A DNA stretch of 64,000 nucleotides from Corynebacterium glucuronolyticum DSM 44120 (GCF_030440595.1 NZ_CP047452.1:1798001-1862000); one strand, 5' to 3'. Counted from the stretch's first letter, positions 18,173 to 29,968 are shown. A program made the numbers and translations. The notes: a model not told the origin generated them from the sequence alone.

Positions 18173-18211
18173 TGCTGCGCTCCCCCAACATCACCGTGTA
18201 CTCTTTCGCAT

Positions 18212-20086
18212 ATGTGTGGAATTGTTGGATACGTCGGTAACCCCGAAAACGAACAGCTAGTCAACGACGCCCTCCACGTGTGCCTCGAAGGCCTCCGTCG
18301 CCTCGAATACCGTGGATACGACTCCGCCGGCGTCGCCGTTATTTCAAACGATGTTATCGCCTACCGAAAGAAGGCAGGCAAGGTTAGCGAATTGGAAAAG
18401 GCACTCGATGCCTCACCCCTACCAACAGCGCCTATTGGTATTGGGCACACGCGTTGGGCAACCCACGGTGGCCCAACCGACAACAATGCCCACCCGCACG
18501 TCGTAGATAACAGTCGTCTCGCCGTAGTGCACAACGGCATTATCGAGAACTTCGCGGAGCTCAAGCGCGAGCTCATCGCCACCGGCGTGCACTTCTACTC
18601 CGACACGGACACCGAGGTCGCGGCGAACCTGATCGCCCATTACTACAACACGGAAGCCGCCGGTGACCTTACTAAGGCCATGCAGCTCGCTGTCGCCCGT
18701 TTGGAGGGGGCTTTCACTCTCCTGGCTATCCACGCCGAGCACCCAGATCGGATCGTCGCCGCTCGTCGCAACTCACCCTTGGTAATTGGGCTTGGCGACG
18801 GCGAGAACTTCCTTGGCTCGGATGTCACCGCCTTCATCGACCACACCAAGCATTGCGTGGAGATGGGCAACGACCAGATCGTCACCATCACGGCTGACGA
18901 CTACGAGATCACCGACTTCGAGGGGGCTCCTGCCGAGGGCAAGCCCTTCGAGGTGCAGTGGGATGCTGCAGCCGCAGAAAAGGGCGGCTTCGACTCCTTC
19001 ATGGACAAAGAAATTCACGACCAGCCCGCCGCTGTTCGTGACACCCTCATGGGACGCCTGGATGAGAATGGACACATTCAACTCGACGAGCTGAACATTG
19101 ACGAGTCGGTGCTCCGCAGCGTCGACAAGATTGTTGTGATTGCTTGTGGTACGGCAAGCTATGCCGGGCAGGTGGCGCGCTACGCCATCGAGCACTGGTG
19201 CCGCATCCCCACCGAAGTGGAGTTGGCGCACGAGTTCCGTTACCGGGATCCGATTGTCAACGAAAAGACCCTCGTGGTTGCGCTCAGCCAGTCGGGCGAA
19301 ACGATGGACACGCTCATGGCCGTGCGCCACGCGAAGGAGCAGGGCGCCAAGGTTATTGCCATCTGCAACACCAACGGCTCCTCGATTCCCCGCGAGGCCG
19401 ACGCGAACCTGTACACGCATGCCGGCCCGGAGGTCGCCGTCGCCTCGACGAAGGCGTTCCTCGCCCAGATTACGGCCGCTTATCTCTTGGGCCTCTACCT
19501 GGCTCAGCTGCGTGGCAACATGTACGCCGACGAGATCAGCGACATTCTCAACTCGTTGACGGAGATGCCGGAGAAGGTGCAGCAGGTCATTGACAAGGAA
19601 GAGGAAATCAAAAAGCTCGGCCGTGATCTGTCCAATTCCACGAGCGTTCTCTTTCTTGGTAGGCATGTGGGGTTCCCCGTCGCGCTCGAGGGAGCCCTCA
19701 AGCTCAAGGAAATCGCCTACATCCACGCCGAGGGTTTTGCTGCCGGCGAGCTGAAGCACGGCCCGATCGCGCTTGTCGAACCCGGCCAGCCGGTCTTCGT
19801 CATCGTGCCGAGTCCTCGTGGTAGGAATGAGCTCCACGCGAAGGTAGTGTCCAATATTCAGGAGATTAAGGCCCGTGGCGCCATCACGACGGTAATCGCC
19901 GAGGAAGGCGACGAGGCCGTTGTCGAGCACGCCGACCACGTCATCTGGATTCCGCAGTGCGCAACACTTATGCAGCCCCTCCTGGCGACGGTGCCGCTGC
20001 AGATCTTCGCCTGCGCCCTGGCGGGTGCAAAGGGGCTGGACATTGACCAGCCGCGTAACCTCGCCAAGTCGGTGACGGTGGAATAG
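18212..20086 (+). CDS. glmS: Glutamine-fructose-6-phosphate aminotransferase (isomerising)
   Basis: GlmS makes glucosamine-6-phosphate from fructose-6-phosphate and glutamine, the first step to UDP-GlcNAc for the cell wall. Cys2 after the initiator Met (MCGIVGYVGN) is the glutaminase nucleophile; TRWATHGGPT and HNGIIENF belong to the same domain (1-240). Two SIS sugar-isomerase domains follow (ACGTASYAGQVARY, ALSQSGETMDT, STSVLFLGRHVGFPVALEGA), with the C-terminal DQPRNLAKSVTVE. Length (624) is normal. TACTCT ends 7 nt before the ATG, fitting a leaderless start; no glmS ribozyme is visible in the 78-nt upstream gap. Confidence 0.98.
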   Translation: MCGIVGYVGNPENEQLVNDALHVCLEGLRRLEYRGYDSAGVAVISNDVIAYRKKAGKVSELEKALDASPLPTAPIGIGHTRWATHGGPTDNNAHPHVVDNSRLAVVHNGIIENFAELKRELIATGVHFYSDTDTEVAANLIAHYYNTEAAGDLTKAMQLAVARLEGAFTLLAIHAEHPDRIVAARRNSPLVIGLGDGENFLGSDVTAFIDHTKHCVEMGNDQIVTITADDYEITDFEGAPAEGKPFEVQWDAAAAEKGGFDSFMDKEIHDQPAAVRDTLMGRLDENGHIQLDELNIDESVLRSVDKIVVIACGTASYAGQVARYAIEHWCRIPTEVELAHEFRYRDPIVNEKTLVVALSQSGETMDTLMAVRHAKEQGAKVIAICNTNGSSIPREADANLYTHAGPEVAVASTKAFLAQITAAYLLGLYLAQLRGNMYADEISDILNSLTEMPEKVQQVIDKEEEIKKLGRDLSNSTSVLFLGRHVGFPVALEGALKLKEIAYIHAEGFAAGELKHGPIALVEPGQPVFVIVPSPRGRNELHAKVVSNIQEIKARGAITTVIAEEGDEAVVEHADHVIWIPQCATLMQPLLATVPLQIFACALAGAKGLDIDQPRNLAKSVTVE

Positions 20087-20089
20087 CCG

Positions 20090-20374
20090 TTAGGCCTCCT
20101 TGAACCCCGCGAATCCGCGGGGTTTTTTCCATTGCTCGACAACGACGGTGACGTGGCCGGGGCGTCGAAAAGCGGATGGTTGCTCACACAAGCGTTCGAG
20201 GAGCTCCTCACACGCTGCGCGGTCCCCCTCGGCGACAACCTCAACGCGACCATCCCACTTATTGCGAGCCTCCCCCCTCAATCCGAGGGCAAGCGCCTGA
20301 GACTTCACCCACCACCGAAAGCCCACGCCCTGGACGTGCCCGTGAACAAAAGCGAGAAGCTGTGCGTCAGTCAT
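20090..20374 (-). CDS. acyP: Acylphosphatase
   Basis: A 94-residue enzyme that hydrolyses acyl phosphates. The signature GHVQGVGFRWW supplies the phosphate-binding loop and catalytic Arg; the catalytic Asn is in RNKWDGRVEVVAEG. The start at 20374 lies 7 nt after a TAGAAT box (20382-20387). The last codons overlap the glmS terminator hairpin, so the C-terminal PRGFAGFKEA region is encoded by terminator DNA. The MFS gene diverges from it with only 39 nt between start codons. Confidence 0.92.
   Translation of the reverse strand: MTDAQLLAFVHGHVQGVGFRWWVKSQALALGLRGEARNKWDGRVEVVAEGDRAACEELLERLCEQPSAFRRPGHVTVVVEQWKKPRGFAGFKEA
20105..20128 (+). terminator. Intrinsic terminator of glmS
   Basis: CCCCGCG at 20105-20111 pairs with CGCGGGG at 20116-20122 (AATC loop), followed by TTTTTT at 20123-20128. 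It lies inside the 3' end of the convergent acyP gene. Confidence 0.9.
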
Positions 20375-20413
20375 GGGTTGCATTCTACCGGCGGGCGGAG
20401 AAGCATAGACCGC

Positions 20414-21607
20414 ATGGTAAGAGGACTCACTCGCGGCGATAAAGGATTCAACAGAGCAATTCTGGCAATGGTCTTGGTAGGGTTTGCGGCGTTCAACGCC
20501 ATGTACTGTACCCAAGCTCTCCTCCCCCAGCTTTCCGACGCTTTCCAGTCCTCACCCTCCACCTCCGCCCTCACCGTCTCCGCCACAACCGGCGCCATCG
20601 CCCTCGGGGTCATCCCCGTCTCCATCCTCTCCGAGCGCTACGGTCGCGGGCGCGTCCTATCCATTTCTCTGCTCGTCGCCACCATCATTGCCCTCGGCCT
20701 CCCCTTCACGCCCTCGATCGGCTCCCTCATCGCGCTGCGCGGCGTGCAAGGCTTGGCGATCTCCGGTGTTCCCGCCGTCGCTATGGCCTGGATTTCCGAA
20801 GAAATCGATGCCTCCGCCGTACCCGTCGTCATGGGCTGGTACATCGCCTCCGACTCCATCGGCGGATTATCGGGCAGGCTCATTCCCGCGTTTGTATCCA
20901 ATGCCTACGGGTGGCGCTGGGCTCTGGCGGTGAATGCCGTCGTGTCGGTGGGGCTAGCCATCGTTGCGCTCATCGCTTTACCAAGACAGCGTCGCTTCGT
21001 TGCCCGCTCATTGACGTTTGCTGGCGAATTCCGGGCGATTGTGCGCCACTGGCGCAGGCCACTTCTTGTCGCACTGTTTGCCATCCCCTTCTTGGCGCTG
21101 GGCCTGTTCGTCACCATGTACAACTTCGTGGGCTACCACCTCACCGAAGAATTCGGCTTCCCACCGGCGCTCATCGGCTTCCTCTTCATCCTCTATCTGT
21201 CCGGAACGTGGTCCTCGACGCAGGCGGGCAAGCTCAGCTCGAAGGTGGGACCGGGGCGGGTCTTGGTAGGAGGAGGGATCCTTTCCGCCCTCGGGCTGGT
21301 GGCCACCTACTCCGCCTCCCTCCCCCTCATGATCGCGGGGCTTGTGGTGTTCACGGCTTCCTTTTTCGCCATTCACTCGACGGCGTCGGCGACGGTGGGG
21401 CTCGTGGCGGACAAGGGGCGCGCGGAGGCGTCGTCTAGCTATGTGTTCAGCTACTACATGGGCTCGTCTATCCTGGGGTCGTCACTCGGCTTCGTTTACG
21501 AGGACTTCGGTTGGACGGGGCTCGTGACGGCACTCTTGGTAGGCACCGCGTTGATGCTCGTCTTCATCGCCTTTGTTGCCCACCGGGTGGAGAAGCCCGC
21601 CGCCTAG
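20414..21607 (+). CDS. MFS transporter, YnfM-like
   Basis: 397 residues with about 12 membrane helices. The first helix (ILAMVLVGFAAFNAMYCTQALLPQ) and the cytoplasmic loop SERYGRGRVLSISLLV are typical of the YnfM/AraJ-like drug:H+ antiporter group of the major facilitator superfamily. The loop FVAHRVEKPAA ends the protein. The substrate cannot be read from the sequence. ATG at 20414 is the best start: the longer frame to 20132 would run through acyP. The stop codon overlaps the mutM stop by 2 nt (convergent genes share CTAG). Confidence 0.85.
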   Translation: MVRGLTRGDKGFNRAILAMVLVGFAAFNAMYCTQALLPQLSDAFQSSPSTSALTVSATTGAIALGVIPVSILSERYGRGRVLSISLLVATIIALGLPFTPSIGSLIALRGVQGLAISGVPAVAMAWISEEIDASAVPVVMGWYIASDSIGGLSGRLIPAFVSNAYGWRWALAVNAVVSVGLAIVALIALPRQRRFVARSLTFAGEFRAIVRHWRRPLLVALFAIPFLALGLFVTMYNFVGYHLTEEFGFPPALIGFLFILYLSGTWSSTQAGKLSSKVGPGRVLVGGGILSALGLVATYSASLPLMIAGLVVFTASFFAIHSTASATVGLVADKGRAEASSSYVFSYYMGSSILGSSLGFVYEDFGWTGLVTALLVGTALMLVFIAFVAHRVEKPAA

Positions 21608-22425
21608 TAGCGGCGCTGGCAGTGGGGGCAGTAGGTCGATCCGCGCCCGCCGATCTTTTCCTTCACCATCTCGGTACCGCAGCGGTCGCACGGCAGTCCT
21701 GCCTTACCGTAGGCGTTGAGTGACCGGTCGAAATATCCCGACTCTCCATTGACGTTGACGTAGAGCTCGTCGAAGGAGGTGCCGCCTTGGGCGAGCGCGT
21801 CGCGCATCACATCTTGCCCGGCGAGCAGGAGTTCTGTGAGCCGGTGGGGGCTCACGTGGCTGCGGGTTTGGCGCGGGTGAAGGCGGGCACGCCACAGCAT
21901 CTCATCGGCGTAGATGTTGCCGATGCCACTGACGATTCCCTGGTTGAGGAGGGCGGGTTTCAGCTCTCCGCGCCCGCGCTTTAGGTGCTTTGCGACGCCT
22001 CGTATGTCCAGCGATGCGTCGAGGAGGTCGGGGGCGATGTGGGCAAGGGTGACGGGGAGGCCGTCGACAAGCTCAGAAAGAGACCAGGAGCCGAAGGTGC
22101 GCTGATCCACAAACTGGACGGTCAGACCGTCGAGTTCGGCGACGATACGCGTGTGCGGGGAGACCGGCCGCGCCGTCTGAGTGATCCGCATCTGACCACT
22201 CATGCGCAGGTGGATGACGAGCGCTTCCGCGCCGTCCAGGACGAGCCACAGGAACTTTCCTCGTCTTCCCGTGCCACAAATTTCGCGCCCCGCAAGGCGC
22301 GGGGCGAGGGCCTCCGTACTGCGGGCGGCGCGGGGGTGGAGGACGGAAACCGATACGAATCGGTGCCCTACCAAGAGCCGGTCGAGCCCCCGACGAACGA
22401 CCTCGACCTCAGGAAGTTCGGGCAA
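21604..22425 (-). CDS. mutM: Formamidopyrimidine-DNA glycosylase
   Basis: MutM (Fpg) removes 8-oxoguanine and formamidopyrimidines and nicks the abasic site. The N-terminal PELPEVEVVRRGL provides the catalytic Pro and Glu; LRMSGQMRI, the GIGNIYADEMLWRARLHP helix-2-turn-helix and the zinc finger CDRCGTEM...CPHC at the C-terminus are all present. Length (273) is normal. The start overlaps the end of rnc by 17 nt, indicating translational coupling in the yceD-rnc-mutM operon. Confidence 0.97.
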   Translation of the reverse strand: MPELPEVEVVRRGLDRLLVGHRFVSVSVLHPRAARSTEALAPRLAGREICGTGRRGKFLWLVLDGAEALVIHLRMSGQMRITQTARPVSPHTRIVAELDGLTVQFVDQRTFGSWSLSELVDGLPVTLAHIAPDLLDASLDIRGVAKHLKRGRGELKPALLNQGIVSGIGNIYADEMLWRARLHPRQTRSHVSPHRLTELLLAGQDVMRDALAQGGTSFDELYVNVNGESGYFDRSLNAYGKAGLPCDRCGTEMVKEKIGGRGSTYCPHCQRRY

Positions 22426-23161
22426 TGTTTTGTTCCCTCAACACCGTGACCGCCTGCTTGGCGGCAAGCTGCTCAGCCGCCTTCTTGTTGTGGCCCTGGC
22501 CGGTACCAACAACTTTCCCATCAATGATGGCAGTTGCGGTGAAGAAACGGTCGTGGTCTGGACCGGTGAAGCTCGCCTCGTACTCGGGCATGGGGAGCTT
22601 GCGCTCGGCGGCGCGCTCCTGCAGGAGGGTCTTCCAATCCGTGTGGATGGAATCGGAGGAGGCATGAACGATCTTCTCGTGGAAAAGCGTCAGGATGGTG
22701 TGCCGGGCCGTCTCGAATCCGTGCTCGAGGAAGATCGCGCCGAAGAGAGCCTCGGTGGTGTCCGCGAGGATGGAGTCCTTTTCGCGGCCGTCGGTAAGAA
22801 TTTCGCCGCGACCGAGCAGAATATACTTACCAAGACCAATCTCGCGGGCAATATCTGCCAGGCCGAAGCGGGAAACGATGCGGGCACGCATCTTGGAGAT
22901 GACGGATTCTGGCGAGGATGGATACGTTTCGAACAGTTTCCATGCCACGGAGCAGCCGAGCACCGAGTCGCCGAGGAACTCCAGGCGTTCGTTGTTGGGT
23001 AGTCCGCCATTCTCGTTGGCAAACGAGCGGTGTGTGAGCGCCAGTCGGAGTAGTTCTGGAGAAACAGTTGTTCCCAGCTTTTCCAACAGCGGGGCGTGGT
23101 CGACAGCGGCGAAGGCCTCTTCTAGTGCTGCTTCACCGGTGAGGCGCTTCTTTTTGCTCAT
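22409..23161 (-). CDS. rnc: Ribonuclease III
   Basis: RNase III cuts double-stranded RNA, notably rRNA precursors. The catalytic signature NERLEFLGDSVLG and the second acidic site DTTEALFGAIFLE are intact; a double-stranded RNA-binding domain (about 170-245) ends in HNKKAAEQLAAKQAV. 250 residues, normal. It overlaps yceD upstream by 4 nt and mutM downstream by 17 nt. Confidence 0.97.
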   Translation of the reverse strand: MSKKKRLTGEAALEEAFAAVDHAPLLEKLGTTVSPELLRLALTHRSFANENGGLPNNERLEFLGDSVLGCSVAWKLFETYPSSPESVISKMRARIVSRFGLADIAREIGLGKYILLGRGEILTDGREKDSILADTTEALFGAIFLEHGFETARHTILTLFHEKIVHASSDSIHTDWKTLLQERAAERKLPMPEYEASFTGPDHDRFFTATAIIDGKVVGTGQGHNKKAAEQLAAKQAVTVLREQNIARTS

Positions 23162-23691
23162 TTAAACTTCTCCAGTCCGGCCCAGCGCGGGTCGATGAGC
23201 TCGTCCGGGTCTTGTGATTCGGGGACCTCGGCTTCCTCCGGGCATGGCGAGCCCGTCAAACTATCGCAGGTAGGGTTAAACGGGAAGGAGGTTCCTGCCT
23301 CGTCGATGACCACCTGTGCGAGGTCCATGATGTTGTTTTCTACGCGGGGGATGTCGTCTTCTTCGTCATCTTCTTCAGCCCCATCATCGTGGGTGGTGAT
23401 GAAGGAATCGGTAAGCGCAAAGATCTGGTCGATATCGATGCTGACCCCGACGGCATGCTCGGTGAGACACCGGGAGCACTGAGCCTTCGCTGTGCCCGTC
23501 ACAGATCCGTGGACGTGGATCCCCTCGCCAAGCGGGAGCAGGTCGACATCGAGGGTGATGTCGTCTCCTTCCTCGATGGCCATCATCTCCAGCCCGATGC
23601 GCTGCGGGCTACCGCCAGTCTGCGTTACATGTTCCGGCTCGGTGACACCGCGGACGAAGCGTGTGCAGTCTATTCGTAGTGGATTTCCCAT
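23158..23691 (-). CDS. YceD/DUF177 family protein
   Basis: 177 residues. The central CSRCLTEHAV and the late CDSLTGSPCPEE give the two cysteine pairs typical of DUF177 (YceD), a family genetically linked to 23S rRNA and ribosomal protein L32 in other organisms; the biochemical role is not settled. Here the usual rpmF neighbour is absent, as in other actinobacteria, and rnc overlaps by 4 nt. An acidic segment (DDGAEEDDEEDD) lies in the middle. The start has AAGGTGG upstream. Confidence 0.88.
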   Translation of the reverse strand: MGNPLRIDCTRFVRGVTEPEHVTQTGGSPQRIGLEMMAIEEGDDITLDVDLLPLGEGIHVHGSVTGTAKAQCSRCLTEHAVGVSIDIDQIFALTDSFITTHDDGAEEDDEEDDIPRVENNIMDLAQVVIDEAGTSFPFNPTCDSLTGSPCPEEAEVPESQDPDELIDPRWAGLEKFK

Positions 23692-23703
23692 AACGTATCC
23701 ACC

Positions 23704-24417
23704 TTAACGGTCGAGACGACTCGACGCGCCGGAGGCTCCCGCCCCACGGCGGAGCGCGGAACGGTCGCGGGATACGGAGCGCAACGTGGACTCCAGGGAT
23801 GCCTCGAAATCGGCGAGCTTGCTATCGACAAAGTCGTCACACTCGCGGCGCAGGCGGTTGGACTCGGTGTGCGCCTCGTCCACGACGCGGTGGGCTTCTT
23901 CCTTGGCCACACGCACGACCTCTGCCTCGGAGACGAGACGTGCTTGCTCAGCCAGGCCATCATCGACGCTGCGCTGGTAGGCTTCCTTGGCCTGCGTAGA
24001 CAACGTGTCCGCCTCTTGGTGGGCGCGACTAATGGTGGAATCGGCATCCCGCTGCGCCCGCTCGGTCACTTCATCGGCCTCTTGATAAGCGTCGTCGAGG
24101 GTGCGCTTGGCTTTCTCCTCTGCGTCACGCACAAGGCGATCTGCCTCTGCCTTGGCCTCCTCGAGGATGCGGTCGGCTTCGGCGGCCGACTGGGTTTCTA
24201 GTTGGTAGGCCTTTTCCTCGGCGTCGTGAATAATCCGATCGGATTCGTCGAGGACATCTTGAGCTTCGTCCATTTCATGCGGTATAGCGTCGCGGAGATC
24301 GTCGAGCCACTGCTGCATCTCGACGCGGGGAACCATGCAGTTTGCGGTCATGGGTACGCCGTAGGCGCGGTCAACGGTGTCAACGAGCTTGTCCAGCGAG
24401 TCAAATACTTTGAACAT
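23704..24417 (-). CDS. DivIVA-like coiled-coil protein, SepIVA type
   Basis: 237 residues. A short N-terminal segment (FKVFDSLDKLVDTVDRAYGVPM) precedes an almost unbroken Ala/Glu/Asp/Arg coiled coil from about 45 to 215 (AEADRILEEAKAEADRLVRD and similar heptads). Position next to yceD-rnc-mutM matches mycobacterial SepIVA, a septum-associated DivIVA-domain protein needed for division. Assignment rests on context and coiled-coil form; the N-terminal DivIVA motif is weak. TAACCT (24424-24429) lies 6 nt before the ATG, suggesting a leaderless mRNA. Confidence 0.78.
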   Translation of the reverse strand: MFKVFDSLDKLVDTVDRAYGVPMTANCMVPRVEMQQWLDDLRDAIPHEMDEAQDVLDESDRIIHDAEEKAYQLETQSAAEADRILEEAKAEADRLVRDAEEKAKRTLDDAYQEADEVTERAQRDADSTISRAHQEADTLSTQAKEAYQRSVDDGLAEQARLVSEAEVVRVAKEEAHRVVDEAHTESNRLRRECDDFVDSKLADFEASLESTLRSVSRDRSALRRGAGASGASSRLDR

Positions 24418-24469
24418 GAACCCAGGTTACCGGTTGAATCGGCGTGTACCGGGTTAACACCCCAAGAAG

Positions 24470-24526
24470 AGCAAAAATAATCGCCCCGTTCATTGAGAAC
24501 GGGACGGCCACGATGTGCACGGGGCG
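24470..24526 (-). terminator. Terminator after gdhA
   Basis: On the minus strand, CCCGTTC and GAACGGG (24485-24503, 5-nt loop) are followed by ATTATTTTTGC. A second arm, ACGGGGCG at 24519-24526, could instead pair with CGCCCCGT at 24482-24489, so two overlapping folds are possible; both precede the T-rich stretch. Confidence 0.8.
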
Positions 24527-24541
24527 CGAAAAGGGTGATCT

Positions 24542-27022
<2,481 letters not shown>

Positions 27023-27389
27023 CGGGAACCTCGAAATCGAGCTCGTTTTCCAAGAGCACCCGATCCGGCGGCAGATTCACCGCCGGTGTAAGTATCCGAG
27101 ACAGGCGCATCGCCAGCTGGTTGACCGAGCCCGTGAAATCCGGCGCGGAGATGACAAACCGCGTCACTCCGGGTTGGTCCTCGACCTTTTCGTCGGCCGT
27201 CTCCGACGGCCGATACGTGGCTACCAACTGGTCAACAACCTCTGCGGGAAGTTCAGGATCGGGAAGGATATTGACACTCACCCGCGTATCCGCCACGCCA
27301 GGCAGATCGCGCGCTGTGCGCAGAAACGCCGAGCGGAGTTCGCGGGTTTTCTCCGCGGGCATGTACACGTCGAAGGTGATGGTCGCCAT

Positions 27390-27421
27390 GAACCTAACTG
27401 TAGCCAATTAGTATGGGGAGC
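27390..27421. promoter_or_regulatory. Compact divergent leaderless promoters
   Basis: Between the start codons at 27389 (minus) and 27422 (plus) lie only 32 bp. The minus gene has TACAGT (27402 to 27397) and the plus gene TAGTAT (27409-27414), each exactly 7 nt from its start codon. Each -35 must lie over the other promoter or in the other coding region. Confidence 0.6.
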
Positions 27422-28744
27422 ATGTCTCCTATTCATTCGCGTCCCCATCCGATCCAAACCATGGCCGATGGCACGATAAAACAGGTCAATCCGTTCTCCG
27501 GCACCGAGGTCTGGACGGTTCCCGGCCGCGGCAACCGCCCCCTTACTACCCCCGCCACTAACCCGCTCCCGCTCGGAGCAGATGCGCACACGAACAGTTG
27601 CGCTTTCTGTTCTGGGAACCTCGATGCCACCCCACCGGAAAAATCCCGCATGGTGCGCACCGACAACGGCTGGGAGATCCTCCGCGGTCTCCAGCACAGC
27701 CAGCTGCACGATACGACCCCCGAGTTCCGCCGCGTACCCAACCTGTTCGAGATCGTCACCTATGACTACTGGGAAAAGAACTACGGGTTCACCATGGATC
27801 CCGATCTCCACGAGCGAATGGAACGCTACATGTCCGAGCCGGCCGGCAAGGAGCATGTTCTGAACATCGTCCGTACCCGCCTGAAGGCTGCGGGCCAAGA
27901 TCCGAACCAGCCGGAAGAAGAGCTCGTGCGTCGCGCGCAGGGCTACTTCGGTGGTGGTCACGATGTCATCATCGCTAGGCGCCACTTCACCGACGATGCC
28001 ACCCACGACAACCAGCTCGCCTCCTCTGGCACCCTGACGGAAGACGAGCACCGTGCTTTTACGCAGTTCACCATCGACGGCATCCACGACCTCTACCAGC
28101 GCAACCGCTACGCGCACTACGTGGTCGCCTTCCAGAACTGGTTGAAGCCCGCCGGCGCGTCCTTCGATCACCTCCACAAGCAACTCGTCGCCGTCGATGA
28201 TCGCGGTGTGCAGGCCGACCAGGAGATCGCCACCCTGCGTTCCAATCCGAACATGTACAACGAGTGGGCAGTGGACTACGCGGGATACCGCAACCTCATC
28301 ATCGCCGAAAACGATCACGCTGTATGCTTCGCTGGTTTCGGCCACCGCTACCCCACCCTCGAGATCTACTCCAAGTCTGCTTCGTGCTTTCCGTGGGAGC
28401 ACACCGCCGAGGAAGTCAACGACATGAGCGACCTCATCCATGCCTGCCACGCGGCAACCGGGCCCGACGTTCCGTGCAACGAGGAGTGGTACCACCAGCC
28501 GATCGACCTCGACGTTGCCATGCCGTGGCGCGTCATGATCAAGTGGCGCGTATCCACCCTCGCCGGATTCGAGGGTGGCACGAAGATCTACATCAACACC
28601 CGCTCTCCCTGGGACGTGCGTGACCGGATGGTACCGGAGTTTTACCGCCTGCGCGACGAAGGCATCATCAACAAGAACATCCGCATCGCGATGGAGTGCG
28701 GCCTGGAACGCAACAGCCTTAAGTACAACCCCACCCTGAAATAG
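27422..28744 (+). CDS. DUF4921 family protein (HIT/GalT-like)
   Basis: 440 residues resembling DUF4921, a HIT-superfamily group related to galactose-1-phosphate uridylyltransferases. A Cys pair CAFCSG near residue 60, FGGGHDVIIARRHF and the histidine motif SFDHLHKQLVAV (His-x-His) are the likely metal and nucleotidyl-transfer sites; a second conserved region is YHQPIDLDVAMPWR. The substrate is unknown. ATG at 27422 is chosen for its 7-nt spacing to the TAGTAT box. The M20 hydrolase starts 6 nt downstream, so the two form an operon. Confidence 0.8.
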   Translation: MSPIHSRPHPIQTMADGTIKQVNPFSGTEVWTVPGRGNRPLTTPATNPLPLGADAHTNSCAFCSGNLDATPPEKSRMVRTDNGWEILRGLQHSQLHDTTPEFRRVPNLFEIVTYDYWEKNYGFTMDPDLHERMERYMSEPAGKEHVLNIVRTRLKAAGQDPNQPEEELVRRAQGYFGGGHDVIIARRHFTDDATHDNQLASSGTLTEDEHRAFTQFTIDGIHDLYQRNRYAHYVVAFQNWLKPAGASFDHLHKQLVAVDDRGVQADQEIATLRSNPNMYNEWAVDYAGYRNLIIAENDHAVCFAGFGHRYPTLEIYSKSASCFPWEHTAEEVNDMSDLIHACHAATGPDVPCNEEWYHQPIDLDVAMPWRVMIKWRVSTLAGFEGGTKIYINTRSPWDVRDRMVPEFYRLRDEGIINKNIRIAMECGLERNSLKYNPTLK

Positions 28745-28750
28745 GAATTC

Positions 28751-29968
28751 ATGTCACCTGCATCTATTGCTGAACTTCTCACTTCTCCCGCTGCACCCGC
28801 CTACGAGTGGTTGTGGCAGCACTACGAGTGGCTCCACCGCCACCCCGAGCTGTCGCTCGAAGAGGAGCACACAGCCGCCTACATCGCGGATGTCCTCTCG
28901 AAGTTCGACTGCGAGGTCTCCACGGGTATAGGTGGGCACGGACTCGTCGCCGTGTTCCGTAACGGAGACGGTCCGACAGCGCTCATGCGAGCCGACTTCG
29001 ACGGCCTCCCCGTTCCGGAAGAGACGGGCGCACCATATGCGTCGGAGAACGAAGGGGTCATGCACGCCTGTGGGCACGATGTCCACGTCACCGCCCTCCT
29101 CGGGGCATGCAAGCTTATCGACGCTTCTCGCGAGCGCTGGTCTGGCACGTTCATCGCCCTGTTCCAGCCGGCGGAGGAAATCACCCGTGGCGCATCGATG
29201 ATGATCGAGGACGGCCTGTCCTCCCACATCCCCCGCCCGGATGTGTGCTTCGGCCAGCACATTCTTCCCGGTCCGGCGGGCACTGTGTACACGATGCCGG
29301 GGCCCGCCGCAGCCGCCTGCGACACGCTGACCATCACCATCCACGGTCGCAGCTCGCACGGCTCCATGCCGCACCTGGGTGTGGATCCGACGATCATCGC
29401 CGCGCACATCATTCTGCGACTGCAATCGATCGTCGGCCGCGAGGTGTACCCAGGAGATTTTGCGGTGATCACCGTGGGCAAGCTCCGTGCCGGCACGCGG
29501 AACAATATCGTGCCGGAGAAAGCCGAGCTTGTCCTCAACACCCGTTTCTACGACGAGGTTGTCCGCGACCGCTGCTACCGTTCCATTGAGCGCGTGGTAA
29601 AGGCCGAATGCGAAGCCTCCGCCTGCCCTGCAGAGCCGGAGATCGTATACTCCGCCCACGGCGAGCTCACCGACAACTCCCCCGAGGTGTTTAACACCAT
29701 CCGCCCCGTCTTTGACGAGGCCTTCGGGGAGGATTCCGTCGATGCCACCCCATGGACCGCCTCCGACGATTTCAGCGAAATCCCCCGCCACTTCGATGCT
29801 CCGTACGTCTACTGGACGCTCGGCATGACCCCGCGGGCAGTGTGGGACGCGGACCCGGCTGCGGCTCCGAGTAACCACCAGTCCACGTTTCTGCCGGATC
29901 CAGAGCCAACGCTCACCGCTGCGTGGAAAGCTGCGGCTCTCGCACCGCTAGCGTATCTAGCGAGATAA
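28751..29968 (+). CDS. M20 family amidohydrolase
   Basis: 405 residues. Metal ligands of the M20D group are visible: MHACGHDVHVTALLGA, FQPAEEITRGASMMIEDG, and a late His region; the dimerisation domain contains IHGRSSHGSMPHLGVDP. Relatives hydrolyse N-acyl amino acids, hippurate or auxin conjugates; the substrate here is unknown. GGAATTC precedes the ATG. It is the second gene of an operon with the DUF4921 protein and ends in a bidirectional terminator shared with pyk. Confidence 0.85.
   Translation: MSPASIAELLTSPAAPAYEWLWQHYEWLHRHPELSLEEEHTAAYIADVLSKFDCEVSTGIGGHGLVAVFRNGDGPTALMRADFDGLPVPEETGAPYASENEGVMHACGHDVHVTALLGACKLIDASRERWSGTFIALFQPAEEITRGASMMIEDGLSSHIPRPDVCFGQHILPGPAGTVYTMPGPAAAACDTLTITIHGRSSHGSMPHLGVDPTIIAAHIILRLQSIVGREVYPGDFAVITVGKLRAGTRNNIVPEKAELVLNTRFYDEVVRDRCYRSIERVVKAECEASACPAEPEIVYSAHGELTDNSPEVFNTIRPVFDEAFGEDSVDATPWTASDDFSEIPRHFDAPYVYWTLGMTPRAVWDADPAAAPSNHQSTFLPDPEPTLTAAWKAAALAPLAYLAR

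Noticed and set aside
18134-18211. glmS ribozyme
   Set aside because: The 78-nt gap before glmS is too short and has no matching core; such ribozymes are not expected in actinobacteria.
24482-24526. Riboswitch-like alternative folds after gdhA
   Set aside because: Both folds precede the same T-rich tail and lie after the stop codon, so they most likely just terminate.
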